Source of the DNA: Longimicrobium sp.
GTDB lineage: Bacteria > Gemmatimonadota > Gemmatimonadetes > Longimicrobiales > Longimicrobiaceae
Assembly (NCBI RefSeq): GCF_035474595.1
Contig: NZ_DATIND010000083.1
Location: 1 to 64,000, forward strand
DNA: 64,000 nt
Reading direction: 5' to 3'
This document shows, piece after piece, positions 8,801 through 17,312 of this stretch (position 1 is the first letter of the stretch; every line of letters starts with the position of its first letter). Both the position numbers and the translations under genes were made by a program. The notes beneath the pieces are model-generated. The model was not told the origin of the DNA and made no database searches. It saw nothing but the letters and a program-made list of their open reading frames with translations.

Positions 8801-11800
8801 GCGCGCCCGGTGCGCTGCATCTTCCCCGCGGCCGAGCCGGGGTCGTACGAGATCACCGCGACGACGCGCGACGCGCAGGGGCGGCCGGCGGAGAGCAGCA
8901 CCACCGTGTGGGTGACGGGGCGCGGCTACCTGGCCGGCCCGCCGGGCGAGAGCGGCGAACGCAGCGTGGAGCTGGTTCCCGACCGCAAGACGTACGCGGT
9001 GGGCGACACGGCGCGCATCCTGGTGCGCACCTCGTTCACCCCCTCGCGCGGGCTGCTGACGCTGCGCCGCAACGGCATCGCGCGCACCGAGGAGGTGCGG
9101 CTGGACGGCTCGACCTCCTCCTTCTCCGTTCCCATCACCGAGGCCGACGTGCCGAACGTGTGGGTGCAGCTGGACCTGGTCGGCACGAGCGACGGGCGGC
9201 ACGGCGAGGGCGCGCGCGGCGTGCTGTACGCCGTGGGGCAGACCAACCTCTCCGTCCCGCCGGCGACCAGAAAGCTGGCGGTAAAGCCGCTCCCGCGCGA
9301 CACCGCGGCCGCGCCCGACGCGCAGACCGCGGTGGGCGTGGAGGTGCGCGACGCCGCCGGGCGCCCCGTGGCCAACGCCGAGGTGGCGCTGGTGGTGGTG
9401 GACGAGTCGGTGCTGGCGCTCTCGGGCCACCGCATCGGCAACCCGATCGGCACCTTCTATCCCATGCGCGGGCCCGGGGTGGAGGAGATCCGGCTGCGCG
9501 AGGCGGTGCAGGTGGTGGAGCCGGACTTCGAGCCCGCGGCGCACACCCTGGTGGGCCGCGTGGTCGACGCGCGCAACGGCGGGTACCTGGGCGGCGCCAC
9601 GGTGGCGGTCGAGGGCACGGCGCTGAAGACGACGTCGGACGAGGCGGGGCGCTTCCGCATCTCCAACGTGCCGTCGGGCGCGCACACGCTGGTGGTGACG
9701 ATGGACGGGTACGCCCCGGCGCGCGAGCGGGTCACCGTGGCGTCCGAGGCGCCGAAGCCGCTCCGCATCTCCCTCGTCCCCGCGGCGCTGGAGCTCCAGG
9801 GGCTGGTGGCCACCGCGACGGGCTCGGAGTCCCGGTCGCGCATGATGGCCAGCGCGGCCATGCCCACGGCCCAGTTCGACGCCTCGGCGCCGCCGCCTCC
9901 GCCGCCGCCTCCCTCTCCCCCGCCGCCGCCTCCGCCGCCGTCTCCCGAGGGCGCGCCCGCCGCGGGCCCGCAGCCGGTGCCCATCGCGGTCCGCAGCAAC
10001 TTCGACGCGCTGGCGCTCTTCGCGCCCACGGTGCGCACGGATGCCGACGGGCGGGCGGTGGTGCCCTTCAAGCTCCCGTCGAACCTCACCCGCTACCGCG
10101 TGACGGCGGTGGCGGTGGAAGGGGGGACGAAGTACGGCGTGGGCGAGAGCGCCATCACCGCGCGGCAGCCGCTGATGGTGCGCCCGTCGGCGCCGCGCTT
10201 CCTGAACTGGGGCGACCGCTTCGAGCTTCCCGTGGTGATCCAGAACCAGACCGGCGCGCCGCTCACCGTGAACGTGGCCGCGCGGGCGACGGGGGTGAAC
10301 GTGGCCGAGACGGGGCGCCAGGTGGTGGTCCCCGCGCACGACCGGGTGGAGGTGCGGCTGGCCGCCGAGGCGACCCGCGCGGGAACGGCGCGCTTCCAGG
10401 TGGCGGCGGCCTCCGCGGCGCTGTCGGACGCGGCCGAGGGGACGCTCCCCGTCTACACCCCGGCCACGGCCGAGGCGTTCGCCACCTACGGCAATTTCGC
10501 CGGCGACAGCGCCGTCACCCTGCCGCTGCGGGTGCCGGCGGACGCGATCCCGGCGTTCGGCGGGCTGGAGGTGTCGACCTCCTCGACCGCGCTGCAGGAA
10601 TTGACGGACGCGCTGCTGTACCTGGTCCGCTATCCCTACGAATGCTCGGAGCAGATCGCCTCGCGGATGCTGGGCATCACCGCGCTGCGCGACGTGCTGT
10701 ACGCCTTCAAGGCCGACGAGCTTCCCCCGCCGGAGCAGCTGCGGGCGTCGGTCGACACCGACGTGCGCGACCTGGCGGCGCGGCAGAACCCGGACGGGGG
10801 ATTCGGGTTCTGGCGGCGCGGCCAGCCGTCGTTCCCCTACGTCAGCATCCACGCGGCGCACGCGCTGCAGCGGGCGCAGGAGAAGGGATACGCGGTACCC
10901 CCCGAGGTGATGCAGCGCTCGCTGCGCTACCTGCGCGAGGTGCCGCGCAACGTCCCGTCCGACTATCCGGCCGACGTGCGCCGCGCGCTGGAGGCGTACG
11001 CCACCTACGTTCGCGCGCGCATGGGCGACGCGGGGGCGGAGGACGCGGTGCGGCGCTTCATGGCCGCGGCCCCGCGCGACTCCATCACCGTGGAGGAGGC
11101 CGGCTGGCTCCTCTCCGCGGCCACGGGAAAGGCCTCGCTCGCGGCCGAGCGCACCGAGCTGCTGCGCATCATCAACAACCGGGCGACCGAGACGCCCTCG
11201 ACCGCCACCTTCGCCACGCGCTACACCGAGGGCGAGTACCTGCTGCTGCACAGCGAGCGGCGGACGGACGGCGTGGTGCTCGAGGCGCTGATCGGCGCGC
11301 AGCCGGACAACCCGCTGGTTCCCAAGGTGGTGCGCGGGCTGCTGGGGCACCGCGTGCGGGGGCGGTGGGACAACACGCAGGAGAACGCGTGGGTGCTGGT
11401 CGCGCTGGACCGCTACTTCCACGCGTTCGAGGGGCAGACGCCCGAGTTCGTCGCGCGCATCTGGCTGGGCGAGCGCTTCGCGGGGAGCCACGCCTTCAGC
11501 GGGCGGCAGGCGGACCGCGCGGTGACCTCGGTGCCCATGCGGGTGCTGCAGGAGCAGCGGCCGGAGTCGGTCACCATCGGCAAGGAAGGGCCGGGGAGAC
11601 TGTACTACCGCGCGGGGCTGCGCTACGCCCCGCGCGACCTGGACCTGTTGCCGCTGGACGCGGGGTTCGTGGTGAGCCGCACCTACGAGGCGGTGGACGA
11701 CCCGCGCGACGTGGTGCTGGGCGCGGACGGGCGGTGGCGGGTGAAGGCGGGGGCGCGGGTGCGGGTGACGCTCACGATGACGGCGCCGTCGCGGCGGGTG

Positions 11801-12145
11801 CACGTGGCGCTGGTGGACCCGCTCCCGGCCGGCTTCGAGCCGGTGAACCCGGACCTGCGCGGCGCGCAGGCCACGCCGCCGGCGCAGGCCGGCGCGCGGC
11901 CGATGGACTACGGCTGGTGGTGGCGCACGTACTGGTACCAGCACCAGAACCTGCGCGACGACCGCGCCGAGGCCTTCACCTCGCTCCTGCGCGCGGGCAC
12001 GTACACGTACAGCTACGTGGCGCGCGCGACCACGCCGGGCCAGTTCATCGCCCCCCCGCCCCGTGCGGAGGAGATGTACTCCCCCGAAGTCTTCGGACGC
12101 GGCAAGACCGAGCGCGTCGTCATCGTCCCCGCAGACCAGCAGTAG
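5825..12145 (+). CDS. Bacterial alpha-2-macroglobulin with thioester and an inserted carboxypeptidase-regulatory domain
   Basis: 2106 residues with a signal peptide (ending TSQAQQ). An N-terminal Ig-like region is followed by macroglobulin repeats (for example FFFTDRGLYRPGETVRFKGWVR, the MG2 hallmark). A CarboxypepD_reg-like beta domain lies at about 1241-1320 (VGRVVDARNGGYLGGATV). A proline run (about 1355-1380) precedes the A2M core (NLTRYRVTAVAVEGGTKYGVG). The thioester motif CSEQ is intact (Cys1607, in YPYECSEQIASR), and the alpha-alpha thioester barrel follows. Bacterial A2Ms trap foreign proteases in the periplasm and often sit beside pbpC; none is present here. No lipobox is seen, so a soluble periplasmic or surface protein is inferred. 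The extra domain and proline hinge are unusual. Confidence 0.93.
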   Translation: MPVIRRSALVAALLTAAGTPMTSQAQQQPRDVQIPRLYARVVYQPGVVREDSSGLRFRLDAPAGRDAVAARPAAATGRLLTAAEQQRLLARLAPLAADSTPADAFNFPAQTLPPPRAGRVVAEPFPPRDTAAAGRPVSAQAPAPLDVIRRAPEGDVDTGAEVTITFSQPMVPLGSVADVAAQAVPARITPQPPGRWRWIDVRTLKFEPRGRLPMATEYTVEIPAGTRGAAGGPLGEAVRWTFATPAPRAIGSLPQYGTTGLHPVMAVAFDQRIDPAAVLRAVTVTAGSASFPVRLATAAEIAADVELKPVLDTQEPRRWLAFRTVNPLPRDAQVTVAVNRGTPSAEGPRRTEVRQYWTFRTYGPFRVRESSCGGCRPGNPFFVQLTNEADTASFRPSMVTATPAIPGMQAWVSGSSLVVSGATQPNTRYTVRIAPGLRDRFGQTLEPARPLTFNVGAPYASLEGPDGMVVLDPLAERAISISAVGHRRLRLRLMRVQPEDWFRFSEGQRDPATGRRVLPGTAVVDRAVAVDAPLGEPREVRIDLAPALANGLGNVIVAVEALDGTEREEREQAVYTWVQATHIGLAAFSDETELLAWATSLVDGAPVAGAEVRLVRVGAETVAGATDTRGLATLALPADEAGRRILVARAGGDVAFVTPGIGGYARWARRGQGASAAMFFFTDRGLYRPGETVRFKGWVRRMATGKEGGPELLRAGEGESVEWTAFDSRHNEVAKGTSPLTALGGYDGSFTPPADANLGSGTIEVRMVPRGPAGQTMFNFGYRLEEFRRPEYTVTAAASEGPHFVGGSAEITASAAYFAGGGLPGAPVHWVVSAMPGYYSPPGWDEWTFGSSPGVWRGVYQSRGATRTATLDGATNAAGEHVLRISFDSADPPRPYVVAAQATVTDVNRQTWSADASLLVHAAAIYVGLRPQKPWVSAGDSIDLDVVAVDLDGKPVAGRTVEVKAVRRSWRNISGSWEEVAGDPVTCTRQSDARPVRCIFPAAEPGSYEITATTRDAQGRPAESSTTVWVTGRGYLAGPPGESGERSVELVPDRKTYAVGDTARILVRTSFTPSRGLLTLRRNGIARTEEVRLDGSTSSFSVPITEADVPNVWVQLDLVGTSDGRHGEGARGVLYAVGQTNLSVPPATRKLAVKPLPRDTAAAPDAQTAVGVEVRDAAGRPVANAEVALVVVDESVLALSGHRIGNPIGTFYPMRGPGVEEIRLREAVQVVEPDFEPAAHTLVGRVVDARNGGYLGGATVAVEGTALKTTSDEAGRFRISNVPSGAHTLVVTMDGYAPARERVTVASEAPKPLRISLVPAALELQGLVATATGSESRSRMMASAAMPTAQFDASAPPPPPPPPSPPPPPPPPSPEGAPAAGPQPVPIAVRSNFDALALFAPTVRTDADGRAVVPFKLPSNLTRYRVTAVAVEGGTKYGVGESAITARQPLMVRPSAPRFLNWGDRFELPVVIQNQTGAPLTVNVAARATGVNVAETGRQVVVPAHDRVEVRLAAEATRAGTARFQVAAASAALSDAAEGTLPVYTPATAEAFATYGNFAGDSAVTLPLRVPADAIPAFGGLEVSTSSTALQELTDALLYLVRYPYECSEQIASRMLGITALRDVLYAFKADELPPPEQLRASVDTDVRDLAARQNPDGGFGFWRRGQPSFPYVSIHAAHALQRAQEKGYAVPPEVMQRSLRYLREVPRNVPSDYPADVRRALEAYATYVRARMGDAGAEDAVRRFMAAAPRDSITVEEAGWLLSAATGKASLAAERTELLRIINNRATETPSTATFATRYTEGEYLLLHSERRTDGVVLEALIGAQPDNPLVPKVVRGLLGHRVRGRWDNTQENAWVLVALDRYFHAFEGQTPEFVARIWLGERFAGSHAFSGRQADRAVTSVPMRVLQEQRPESVTIGKEGPGRLYYRAGLRYAPRDLDLLPLDAGFVVSRTYEAVDDPRDVVLGADGRWRVKAGARVRVTLTMTAPSRRVHVALVDPLPAGFEPVNPDLRGAQATPPAQAGARPMDYGWWWRTYWYQHQNLRDDRAEAFTSLLRAGTYTYSYVARATTPGQFIAPPPRAEEMYSPEVFGRGKTERVVIVPADQQ

Positions 12146-12208
12146 CGGCTGGGGAGAAGTTCAGCGGTGACGGCAGAAAAGACGGGAATTTCGGTAGATG
12201 AATAGCCA

Positions 12209-12238
12209 AGGGCCCGCGGATGCATCTCCGCGGGCCCT
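12209..12238 (+). terminator. Hairpin terminator of the macroglobulin gene
   Basis: Perfect 12-bp stem (12209-12220 with 12227-12238), six-base loop, 63 bases after the stop. No T-tract follows. Confidence 0.7.
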
Positions 12239-12329
12239 CGGCGTTCGTGCAGCTTGGATGCTTTGGTGAGGGTCACGCGACACACCACCATCCGACGAGT
12301 GCGTCACCCTCTGCACGGAGCACACGAAG

Positions 12330-12475
12330 TTACCCCCTCCCGTTATCGGGAAGGGGGTACGCGGCCCCAGCCGCGGGGGGAGGGCTCCGCCGCGCGCACC
12401 GAAGTCATCCCCGCACCGATGCCGAGCGGCCTCGCCGATGCCACGCTCTTCCGCACTTCCGCACTTCCGCACTCA
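12330..12475. repeat. Hairpin-rich repeat and octamer array before the DUF4344 stop
   Basis: The gap 12146-12472 has no gene. After the macroglobulin terminator it holds a CCCCCTCCCGTTAT/CGGGAAGGGGG hairpin (about 12332-12358), related to the hairpins at 15166-15185 and 30088-30106. Three CGCACTTC/CGCACTCA octamers (12452-12475) touch the next stop codon. Confidence 0.6.
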
Positions 12476-13315
12476 AGTCTTGAGATACGGCCCCAGCAGC
12501 CTGTCCCATGCCTCGCGCGTGCGGTCGTACTCCTCGGGGCAGCGCTCGGCGCGCTCGGGGGGGAGGGTGCCGTCGCGGGTCCACTCGGCATAGGCGTCGG
12601 GGTCCTGGCCGTAGACCAGGCAGAGCACGTTGTAGAAGCGCTGCCCGTTCAGCGCGTGCTCGTCGGCGAAGGCAAGGTCGTCCAGCTGGTCGTCGTCCGG
12701 CAGGCCGCGCACGCCGTTCACCGCCGCCTCGTCGCCATCGTCCGCGCCGTCCACCAGGATCAGCGAGGCGAGCTGGTCCACCGCGTCCTCCTCGCGCCCG
12801 GTGATGGGCAGGTCCAGCACGTTCACCAGCGCGTGCCCCACCTCGTGCAGCGTGGTGAAGAGCAGCGCGTCGTTCACCGCCTGGTCGCGGTCCTCGTCGT
12901 GCGCGAAGATCTGGTCCAGTTCGTCCACCAGCTCGAAGCAGACGGTCACGGTGCGGTCCTTCGGCTCGTAGAACGAGTTGGACTCGCCGCACTCGGCAAA
13001 GGTGAGCGTCACGTCCCGCGGCAGCCGCACCCAGTCGTTCATCCACGCGGCCACGTCTTCCAGGAAGTGCTCCTGCCGGAAGTCGTCCTGCCACTGCGCG
13101 AACACCGTGTCGCGCACCGGGCGGTACGCCACGCGGAACTGCCCCGCGCCCACGGCCGCCTGCGGAGCCGCGGGCGCCGCGCGGAAGCCGGGCGCCGCGC
13201 CCGGATGCGCCGCCCCCCCGCGCACCCCGCGCCCGTCGCACGCCGCGACCGCCGCGCAGGCCAGCGGCACCAGCGCGAGGGCGGCAAAGCGGGAGCGGAA
13301 CGGGTTGCGGAGCAT
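12473..13315 (-). CDS. DUF4344 putative metallopeptidase, lipoprotein
   Basis: 280 residues. The leader ends LACAAVAAC with predicted lipidated Cys26, followed by an alanine-rich linker. The body matches DUF4344, a family of putative zinc metallopeptidases: HEVGH at 157-161 in LLFTTLHEVGHALVN, and the upstream VTLTFAECGESNSFYEPKDRTV region typical of the family. Cysteines at 109, 126 and elsewhere may form disulfides. The substrate is unknown. The stop codon lies within the end of the CGCACTTC octamer array, so the array contributes the last codons. Its own promoter is expected in the 76-base gap before the Nudix stop. Confidence 0.82.
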   Translation of the reverse strand: MLRNPFRSRFAALALVPLACAAVAACDGRGVRGGAAHPGAAPGFRAAPAAPQAAVGAGQFRVAYRPVRDTVFAQWQDDFRQEHFLEDVAAWMNDWVRLPRDVTLTFAECGESNSFYEPKDRTVTVCFELVDELDQIFAHDEDRDQAVNDALLFTTLHEVGHALVNVLDLPITGREEDAVDQLASLILVDGADDGDEAAVNGVRGLPDDDQLDDLAFADEHALNGQRFYNVLCLVYGQDPDAYAEWTRDGTLPPERAERCPEEYDRTREAWDRLLGPYLKT

Positions 13316-13391
13316 CGAGACGGATCGGCTGACACGGGTTCGGAAACGGGCGCATAAATCTGTGCAAACTAATGCGTTTACGCCAGTTGCC

Positions 13392-13967
13392 TCAGCCGTG
13401 GAGGAATTGAAGACAGGTCTTCGAATGGTTGAACACAGCGGAGAACACAGGCGGGAAATTGTCTGCGAAGCGGATTGCGGCGCCCGCGTCGTCCTCGCGC
13501 AGAAGAGGCGTGTGAATCAATTCCGCGATCTCGCCGGTTCCCATTCCATGGAATCCCTCAGTTTCCTCGTTCGGGCGAAGCGCGTCCGCATCGATGAATT
13601 CGCCGACCACGAAGACGCGCGTGAACGCCCGGCAGCGCTCGCCCGCTGTGGAGTTCGTCGCCTCGAGGAGAAGCGTCGAGACCGGAAGCAGTTTGTGGAT
13701 CTCCAGCCCCAGCTCCTCCCGTGCTTCGCGGAGCGCGGCGTCCTCGTAGGCCTCGCCCGGATCGACGTGGCCGGAGCAGGTGCTGGTCCACAGCCCGGGG
13801 TTCATCGTTCGGCTGGTTGATCGCTGTTGGAGAATCCAGCGTCCCTGCCGATCCTGCGCCAGCACGTGCACCGCTCGGTGCAGCAGCCCGTCGCGGTGTG
13901 CTTCGGCGCGCGAGACTACGCCGAGCTCCTGGTCGTTTTCGTCGACGTGATTCACCATTTCGCTCAT
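13392..13967 (-). CDS. Nudix hydrolase (IPP-isomerase-like subgroup)
   Basis: 191 residues. The Nudix box is complete, GHVDPGEAYEDAALREAREELG, matching Gx5Ex7REUxEExGU. The N-terminal half (MVNHVDENDQELGVVSRAEAHRDGLLHRAVHVLAQD) resembles YfcD/isopentenyl-diphosphate isomerase-type Nudix proteins, which hydrolyse or isomerise diphosphate compounds. The exact substrate cannot be read. ATG 13967 begins MSEMVNHVDEND. The stop of the upstream dehydrogenase gene is only 17 bases away on the same strand, so the two are probably one transcript. Cytoplasmic. Confidence 0.88.
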   Translation of the reverse strand: MSEMVNHVDENDQELGVVSRAEAHRDGLLHRAVHVLAQDRQGRWILQQRSTSRTMNPGLWTSTCSGHVDPGEAYEDAALREAREELGLEIHKLLPVSTLLLEATNSTAGERCRAFTRVFVVGEFIDADALRPNEETEGFHGMGTGEIAELIHTPLLREDDAGAAIRFADNFPPVFSAVFNHSKTCLQFLHG

Positions 13968-13984
13968 CACGACTCCCCGATTGT

Positions 13985-15001
13985 CTACGGCGTCAGCAGC
14001 ACCTTGCCGAAGTTCTTGCGGTCCTGGATCCAGGCGTGCGCGTCGCCGGCCTTTTCGAACGGGAAGGTGCGGTCCACCACGGGGTCGAAGGTGCCGCCGG
14101 CGACCAGCGCCAGGATCTCGCCCATGATTCCCTTCAGCCGCGCGGCCTCGTTCCACAGGTGGCCCAGGTTCACGCCCTGCACGCCGCGGTTGGAGTTCAT
14201 CATGGGCAGCGGGCGGAAGGCGGGCATCGCGATCAGCCCGCGCACCGCGCCCACGAGGCTGCGCCGCTTCCCCGTGGCCAGCGCGCTCGCGCCGAACACG
14301 TACAGGCGGCCGAGCGGCGCCAGCGCGCGGTAGCTCTTCCGGAAGCTCTCCCCGCCCACCGCGTCCAGCGCGATGTCCACCCCGCGGCCGCCGGTGACGC
14401 GCTTCGTCTCCGCCAGGAAGTCCTGCGTGCGGTAGTCGATGCAGTGCGCAACGCCCATCTCCCGCAGCCGCGCGTGCTTCGACGCGCTCGCGGTCCCGAT
14501 CACCTCCGCGCCCTTCCACCGGCAGATCTGCAGCGCCGCCTGCCCCACGCCCCCGGCCGCGGCGTGCACGAGCACGCGGTCGCCCTCGCGCACGTTCCCC
14601 AGCGTCACCAGCATCAGCCAGGCGGTGATGTAGTTCACCGGGATCGCCGCGGCCTTCTCGAAGCTCAGCGCGTCCGGCAGCCGCTGCGCCTGCGCGGCGG
14701 GCACGCACACCACGTCCGAGTATCCCCCGAAGCGCGTGGTCGAGCCCACCCGGTCGCCCTCGCGAAAATCGGTGACGCCGGCGCCCACGCGGTCCACCGT
14801 CCCCGCGACCTCGTAGCCCATCACGGTGGGGAGCGGCGGCGCGTCGGGGTACAGCCCGAGGCGCGCCATCACGTCCGCGAAGTTCACCCCCGACGCGGCC
14901 ACGCGGATGCGGATCTCGCCGGGCTTCGGCTCGGGGTCCGGCGCCTCGCGCACCTGCAGCACCTCCGGCCCGCCCCGCTTGGTGATCCAGACCTGGCGCA
15001 T
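13985..15001 (-). CDS. Zinc-binding-type alcohol dehydrogenase / quinone oxidoreductase (MDR, VAT1-like)
   Basis: 338 residues of the medium-chain dehydrogenase/reductase superfamily. The GroES-like N-domain reads VWITKRGGPEVLQVREAPDPEPKPGEI..VAASGVNFADVMARLG. The Rossmann NAD(P) motif is HAAAGGVGQAALQ. The catalytic-zinc cysteines of true alcohol dehydrogenases are missing and NFADVMAR is the quinone-reductase/VAT1 hallmark, so NADPH-dependent reduction of quinones or enones is the likely reaction. ATG 15001 is chosen from homology. A longer frame to 15139 adds unrelated codons. Leads a two-gene unit with the Nudix gene. Confidence 0.9.
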   Translation of the reverse strand: MRQVWITKRGGPEVLQVREAPDPEPKPGEIRIRVAASGVNFADVMARLGLYPDAPPLPTVMGYEVAGTVDRVGAGVTDFREGDRVGSTTRFGGYSDVVCVPAAQAQRLPDALSFEKAAAIPVNYITAWLMLVTLGNVREGDRVLVHAAAGGVGQAALQICRWKGAEVIGTASASKHARLREMGVAHCIDYRTQDFLAETKRVTGGRGVDIALDAVGGESFRKSYRALAPLGRLYVFGASALATGKRRSLVGAVRGLIAMPAFRPLPMMNSNRGVQGVNLGHLWNEAARLKGIMGEILALVAGGTFDPVVDRTFPFEKAGDAHAWIQDRKNFGKVLLTP

Positions 15002-15012
15002 CGGTCCTCGTT

Positions 15013-15072
15013 TCTGATGTGGAGACGGAGGATGTTGGAACCGCTCTGATATGGGGACGGAGGATGTTGGAA
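15013..15072. repeat. Tandem direct repeat, two 28-base units
   Basis: TCTGATGTGGAGACGGAGG... (15013-15040) and TCTGATATGGGGACGGAGG... (15045-15072) differ at two positions and both end GATGTTGGAA. They lie just upstream of the dehydrogenase start and could be paired binding sites or a duplication scar. Confidence 0.8.
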
Positions 15073-15135
15073 TCGCAGGATTGGGGTGTGTTTGCCCCTC
15101 AGGCGCCGGTGCGCGTCCCCGTCCCCGCGCCGCCC

Positions 15136-15317
15136 TCACCCCGCGCCGGAGGGCGCGACCCTCTCCCGTCCCGGGAGAGGGTGGCTATCCAGCATCTTTG
15201 CGGTTGTTTGGCCCTTCTTCGCACCCACGCACGGAGTGGCGCCGATGCTTGCCAGCTACCTCTCCCGGTACGGGAGAGGTGGACAGCCTAAGCCGGCCGG
15301 AGAGGCGCGATGCCGGG
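15136..15317. repeat. Composite hairpin repeat, copy 1
   Basis: Two blocks, 15136-15186 and 15254-15317, each built around a hairpin (CCTCTCCCGTCCCGGGAGAGG and CCTCTCCCGGTACGGGAGAGG). Both blocks recur in the same order at 30057-30107 and 30226-30290 with very few changes. The gap 15002-15512 holds no gene. Confidence 0.8.
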
Positions 15318-15461
15318 CCGACGAGCCAACATCCGTCTCCCCGCCGAGTCCTCCCCTCCCCGCGTGTCGGTCGGACGGTCGGGGAGGGGGAGAAGGCCGC
15401 TATACCGGGCGGGCAGGATCTCTCCAACCCGCCCGGCCGTCATCCCCGTACGAAAGCCGAG

Positions 15462-15509
15462 CGCACTCCCGCACTTTCGCACTCCCGCACTTTCGCACTT
15501 TCGCACTTC
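15462..15509. repeat. Octanucleotide tandem repeat (CGCACTYY, 6 units)
   Basis: Six units alternating CGCACTCC and CGCACTTT, ending four bases before the stop of the M49-like gene. Confidence 0.85.
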
Positions 15510-15512
15510 GGT

Positions 15513-17213
15513 TCACAGCCCCAGCACGCCGGTCCCCTGCTCGAACACCACGTCCACGGGAATCCCCAGGCGCGACAGGCGGCCCAGGTCGCCCTGCAGC
15601 TCGGGGCGGATCACGCCGTAGCCGGTCATGAACTCGCCCACGCCGGCGTAGTCGCCGTTGCCCTGCAGGCGCAGGATCTTGCCCGCCAGCGCGTTCACCG
15701 CCTGCTGCATCTTCTCGAAGTTCACGCGGTACTTCCCCGTGGCCGGCTCGCGGGTGAACGCGCCCTGCTCGGCGAAGAAGTTGAACGTGGCCATGTTCGC
15801 CCGCCCGTGCGCGTCGCCCGCGCCGAAGCGCACCGAGCGGAAGAGCCCGGCCAGGAAGGTGACGTAGTTGTTCAGCAGCGGCTCGTTCCCCAGCTCGCCC
15901 TGGCGGTTCAGCTGCGTCACCATGTACAGCCCCAGCACGTCGGCCTTCTCCTCCTCCAGCCCGCCGGCGCGCTCCTTCAGCGCCTCGCGCACCGTGCCCG
16001 TGCCGTTCACCACGTTCTTGATCCCCAGCCCGTGGGCCACCTCGTGGAACATGGTGTTCTCGAAGAACCCGTCGAAGGTGATGTTGGCCACCTGGTCCGG
16101 CACGATCAGCTCGCGGCCGATGGGGAGCATGATGGCGTCGAACTTGGCGCGCATGGCGTTCTTCAGCTGCAGCCGCCGCGTCCCCTTCTGCAGCTGCACC
16201 TGCTCGTCGTTCGGCAGGTTGATGGCGATGGTCTTGGCCCCCGAGTTGGCCTCGCCCGCGTAGTACACGGCGTCGTAGGCGTTCAGGTCGCTGTTGCTTC
16301 CCGGCACCTCGCGCTTGAACGCCTCCTCCACCGGCAGCCCGCGCTGCAGGGCGGGCAGCAGCTGGACGTAGTGCGCCAGGCGGCGGCTCCACTCGCGGTC
16401 CTTCACCAGCACGTACGCCTCGTTGGCCGCCTTGTAGCCGTACAGCGCGTCCTCGTACGTCTCGATGGGGCCGATCACGATGTCGAGCGTGTTGTTCTTC
16501 ATGTCCATCCAGGCCAGGTCGCTGGCCTGGAAGTCGTCGCTCAGCAGCGCGTCGGCGCGCAGCGTCAGGTAGCGCTTCAGCCCCGGATCGTCGGCCAGCG
16601 CGGCGGCCTGGCGCAGCTTGTCCGCCGCGCGCTGCAGGTTGGGGGCGAAGGCGACGTGGAAGGGAACGGCGTACAGGCGCCCCGACTGGTTGCGGCGCAC
16701 CAGCGTGTACAGGCTCTTCAGCGAGTCCGCGCGCGCGCCGCCCTTGGCCACCTCGGCGTCGAACTCCGCCTTGGTCATCCCCGCGGGATAGTAGTTGGAG
16801 CCCTCGTACTTGGCGGCCACGCCGGGGACGAAGGGCGCGTCGTTCTCCAGCCGGTCCCACGGGCCGTAGTTGAGATCCACGTACTGGCGCATCCGCGGGT
16901 CGGTGATGCGCCCCATCAGCTCGTCGCGGTTGCCGTACGTCTGCATCCAGAAGATGGCGTCCATCTCCTTCGCCGCGTCGATCAGCAGCGGGATCATCCG
17001 CCGCTCGTTGGCGGAGAGCTGGGACAGGTCGGTCGTCAGCCGCACGGTGCGGTAGCGGGCCAGCCGCTGGCCGATGTCCTCCTGCGGCTGCGCGGCCGAG
17101 CCGGCGGCGGGGGGCTGCACGGCGGCGGGAGCGGGGGCGGGCTGCGGCGCCTGCGTGCACGCGGCGAGCAGCGCGGCGGCCGCGGCGGCGGATGCGAGAT
17201 GGCGAGAGGTCAT
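15513..17213 (-). CDS. M49-like (dipeptidyl-peptidase III-type) metallopeptidase lipoprotein
   Basis: 566 residues. The signal ends LLAAC with Cys19 as lipidation site, then a Pro/Ala linker. The central region (NTLDIVIGPIETYEDALYGYKAANEAYV) and zinc region resemble bacterial DPP-III-like proteins. The zinc motif is HEVAH at 390-394 (NTMFHEVAHGLG) and the second-ligand region is GGLEEEKADVLGLYMV (420-434). Classical M49 enzymes have HExxGH with an extra residue, so the HExxH form marks a divergent branch. Predicted role: periplasmic removal of short peptides from N-termini. Start ATG 17213 gives the clean signal. Probably monocistronic. Confidence 0.82.
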   Translation of the reverse strand: MTSRHLASAAAAAALLAACTQAPQPAPAPAAVQPPAAGSAAQPQEDIGQRLARYRTVRLTTDLSQLSANERRMIPLLIDAAKEMDAIFWMQTYGNRDELMGRITDPRMRQYVDLNYGPWDRLENDAPFVPGVAAKYEGSNYYPAGMTKAEFDAEVAKGGARADSLKSLYTLVRRNQSGRLYAVPFHVAFAPNLQRAADKLRQAAALADDPGLKRYLTLRADALLSDDFQASDLAWMDMKNNTLDIVIGPIETYEDALYGYKAANEAYVLVKDREWSRRLAHYVQLLPALQRGLPVEEAFKREVPGSNSDLNAYDAVYYAGEANSGAKTIAINLPNDEQVQLQKGTRRLQLKNAMRAKFDAIMLPIGRELIVPDQVANITFDGFFENTMFHEVAHGLGIKNVVNGTGTVREALKERAGGLEEEKADVLGLYMVTQLNRQGELGNEPLLNNYVTFLAGLFRSVRFGAGDAHGRANMATFNFFAEQGAFTREPATGKYRVNFEKMQQAVNALAGKILRLQGNGDYAGVGEFMTGYGVIRPELQGDLGRLSRLGIPVDVVFEQGTGVLGL

Positions 17214-17312
17214 GTCTTCCTCGATTGGATCGGGTCGGTCGTTCCTGCCGGACTGGATCGGAATGGGGGAATCCTATCCGTTGCCGCCGCTCCCGCAAGC
17301 GGAGCGCCGCCG

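Noticed and set aside
5138-11944. Very long minus-strand open frame over the macroglobulin gene
   Set aside because: Its translation is low-complexity Arg/Gly/Ala/His-rich, a shadow of GC-rich codons opposite the genuine plus-strand gene.
6415-12201. Second long plus-strand frame inside the macroglobulin gene
   Set aside because: Arg/Ala/Gly-rich frame-shifted shadow with no domain or ribosome site.
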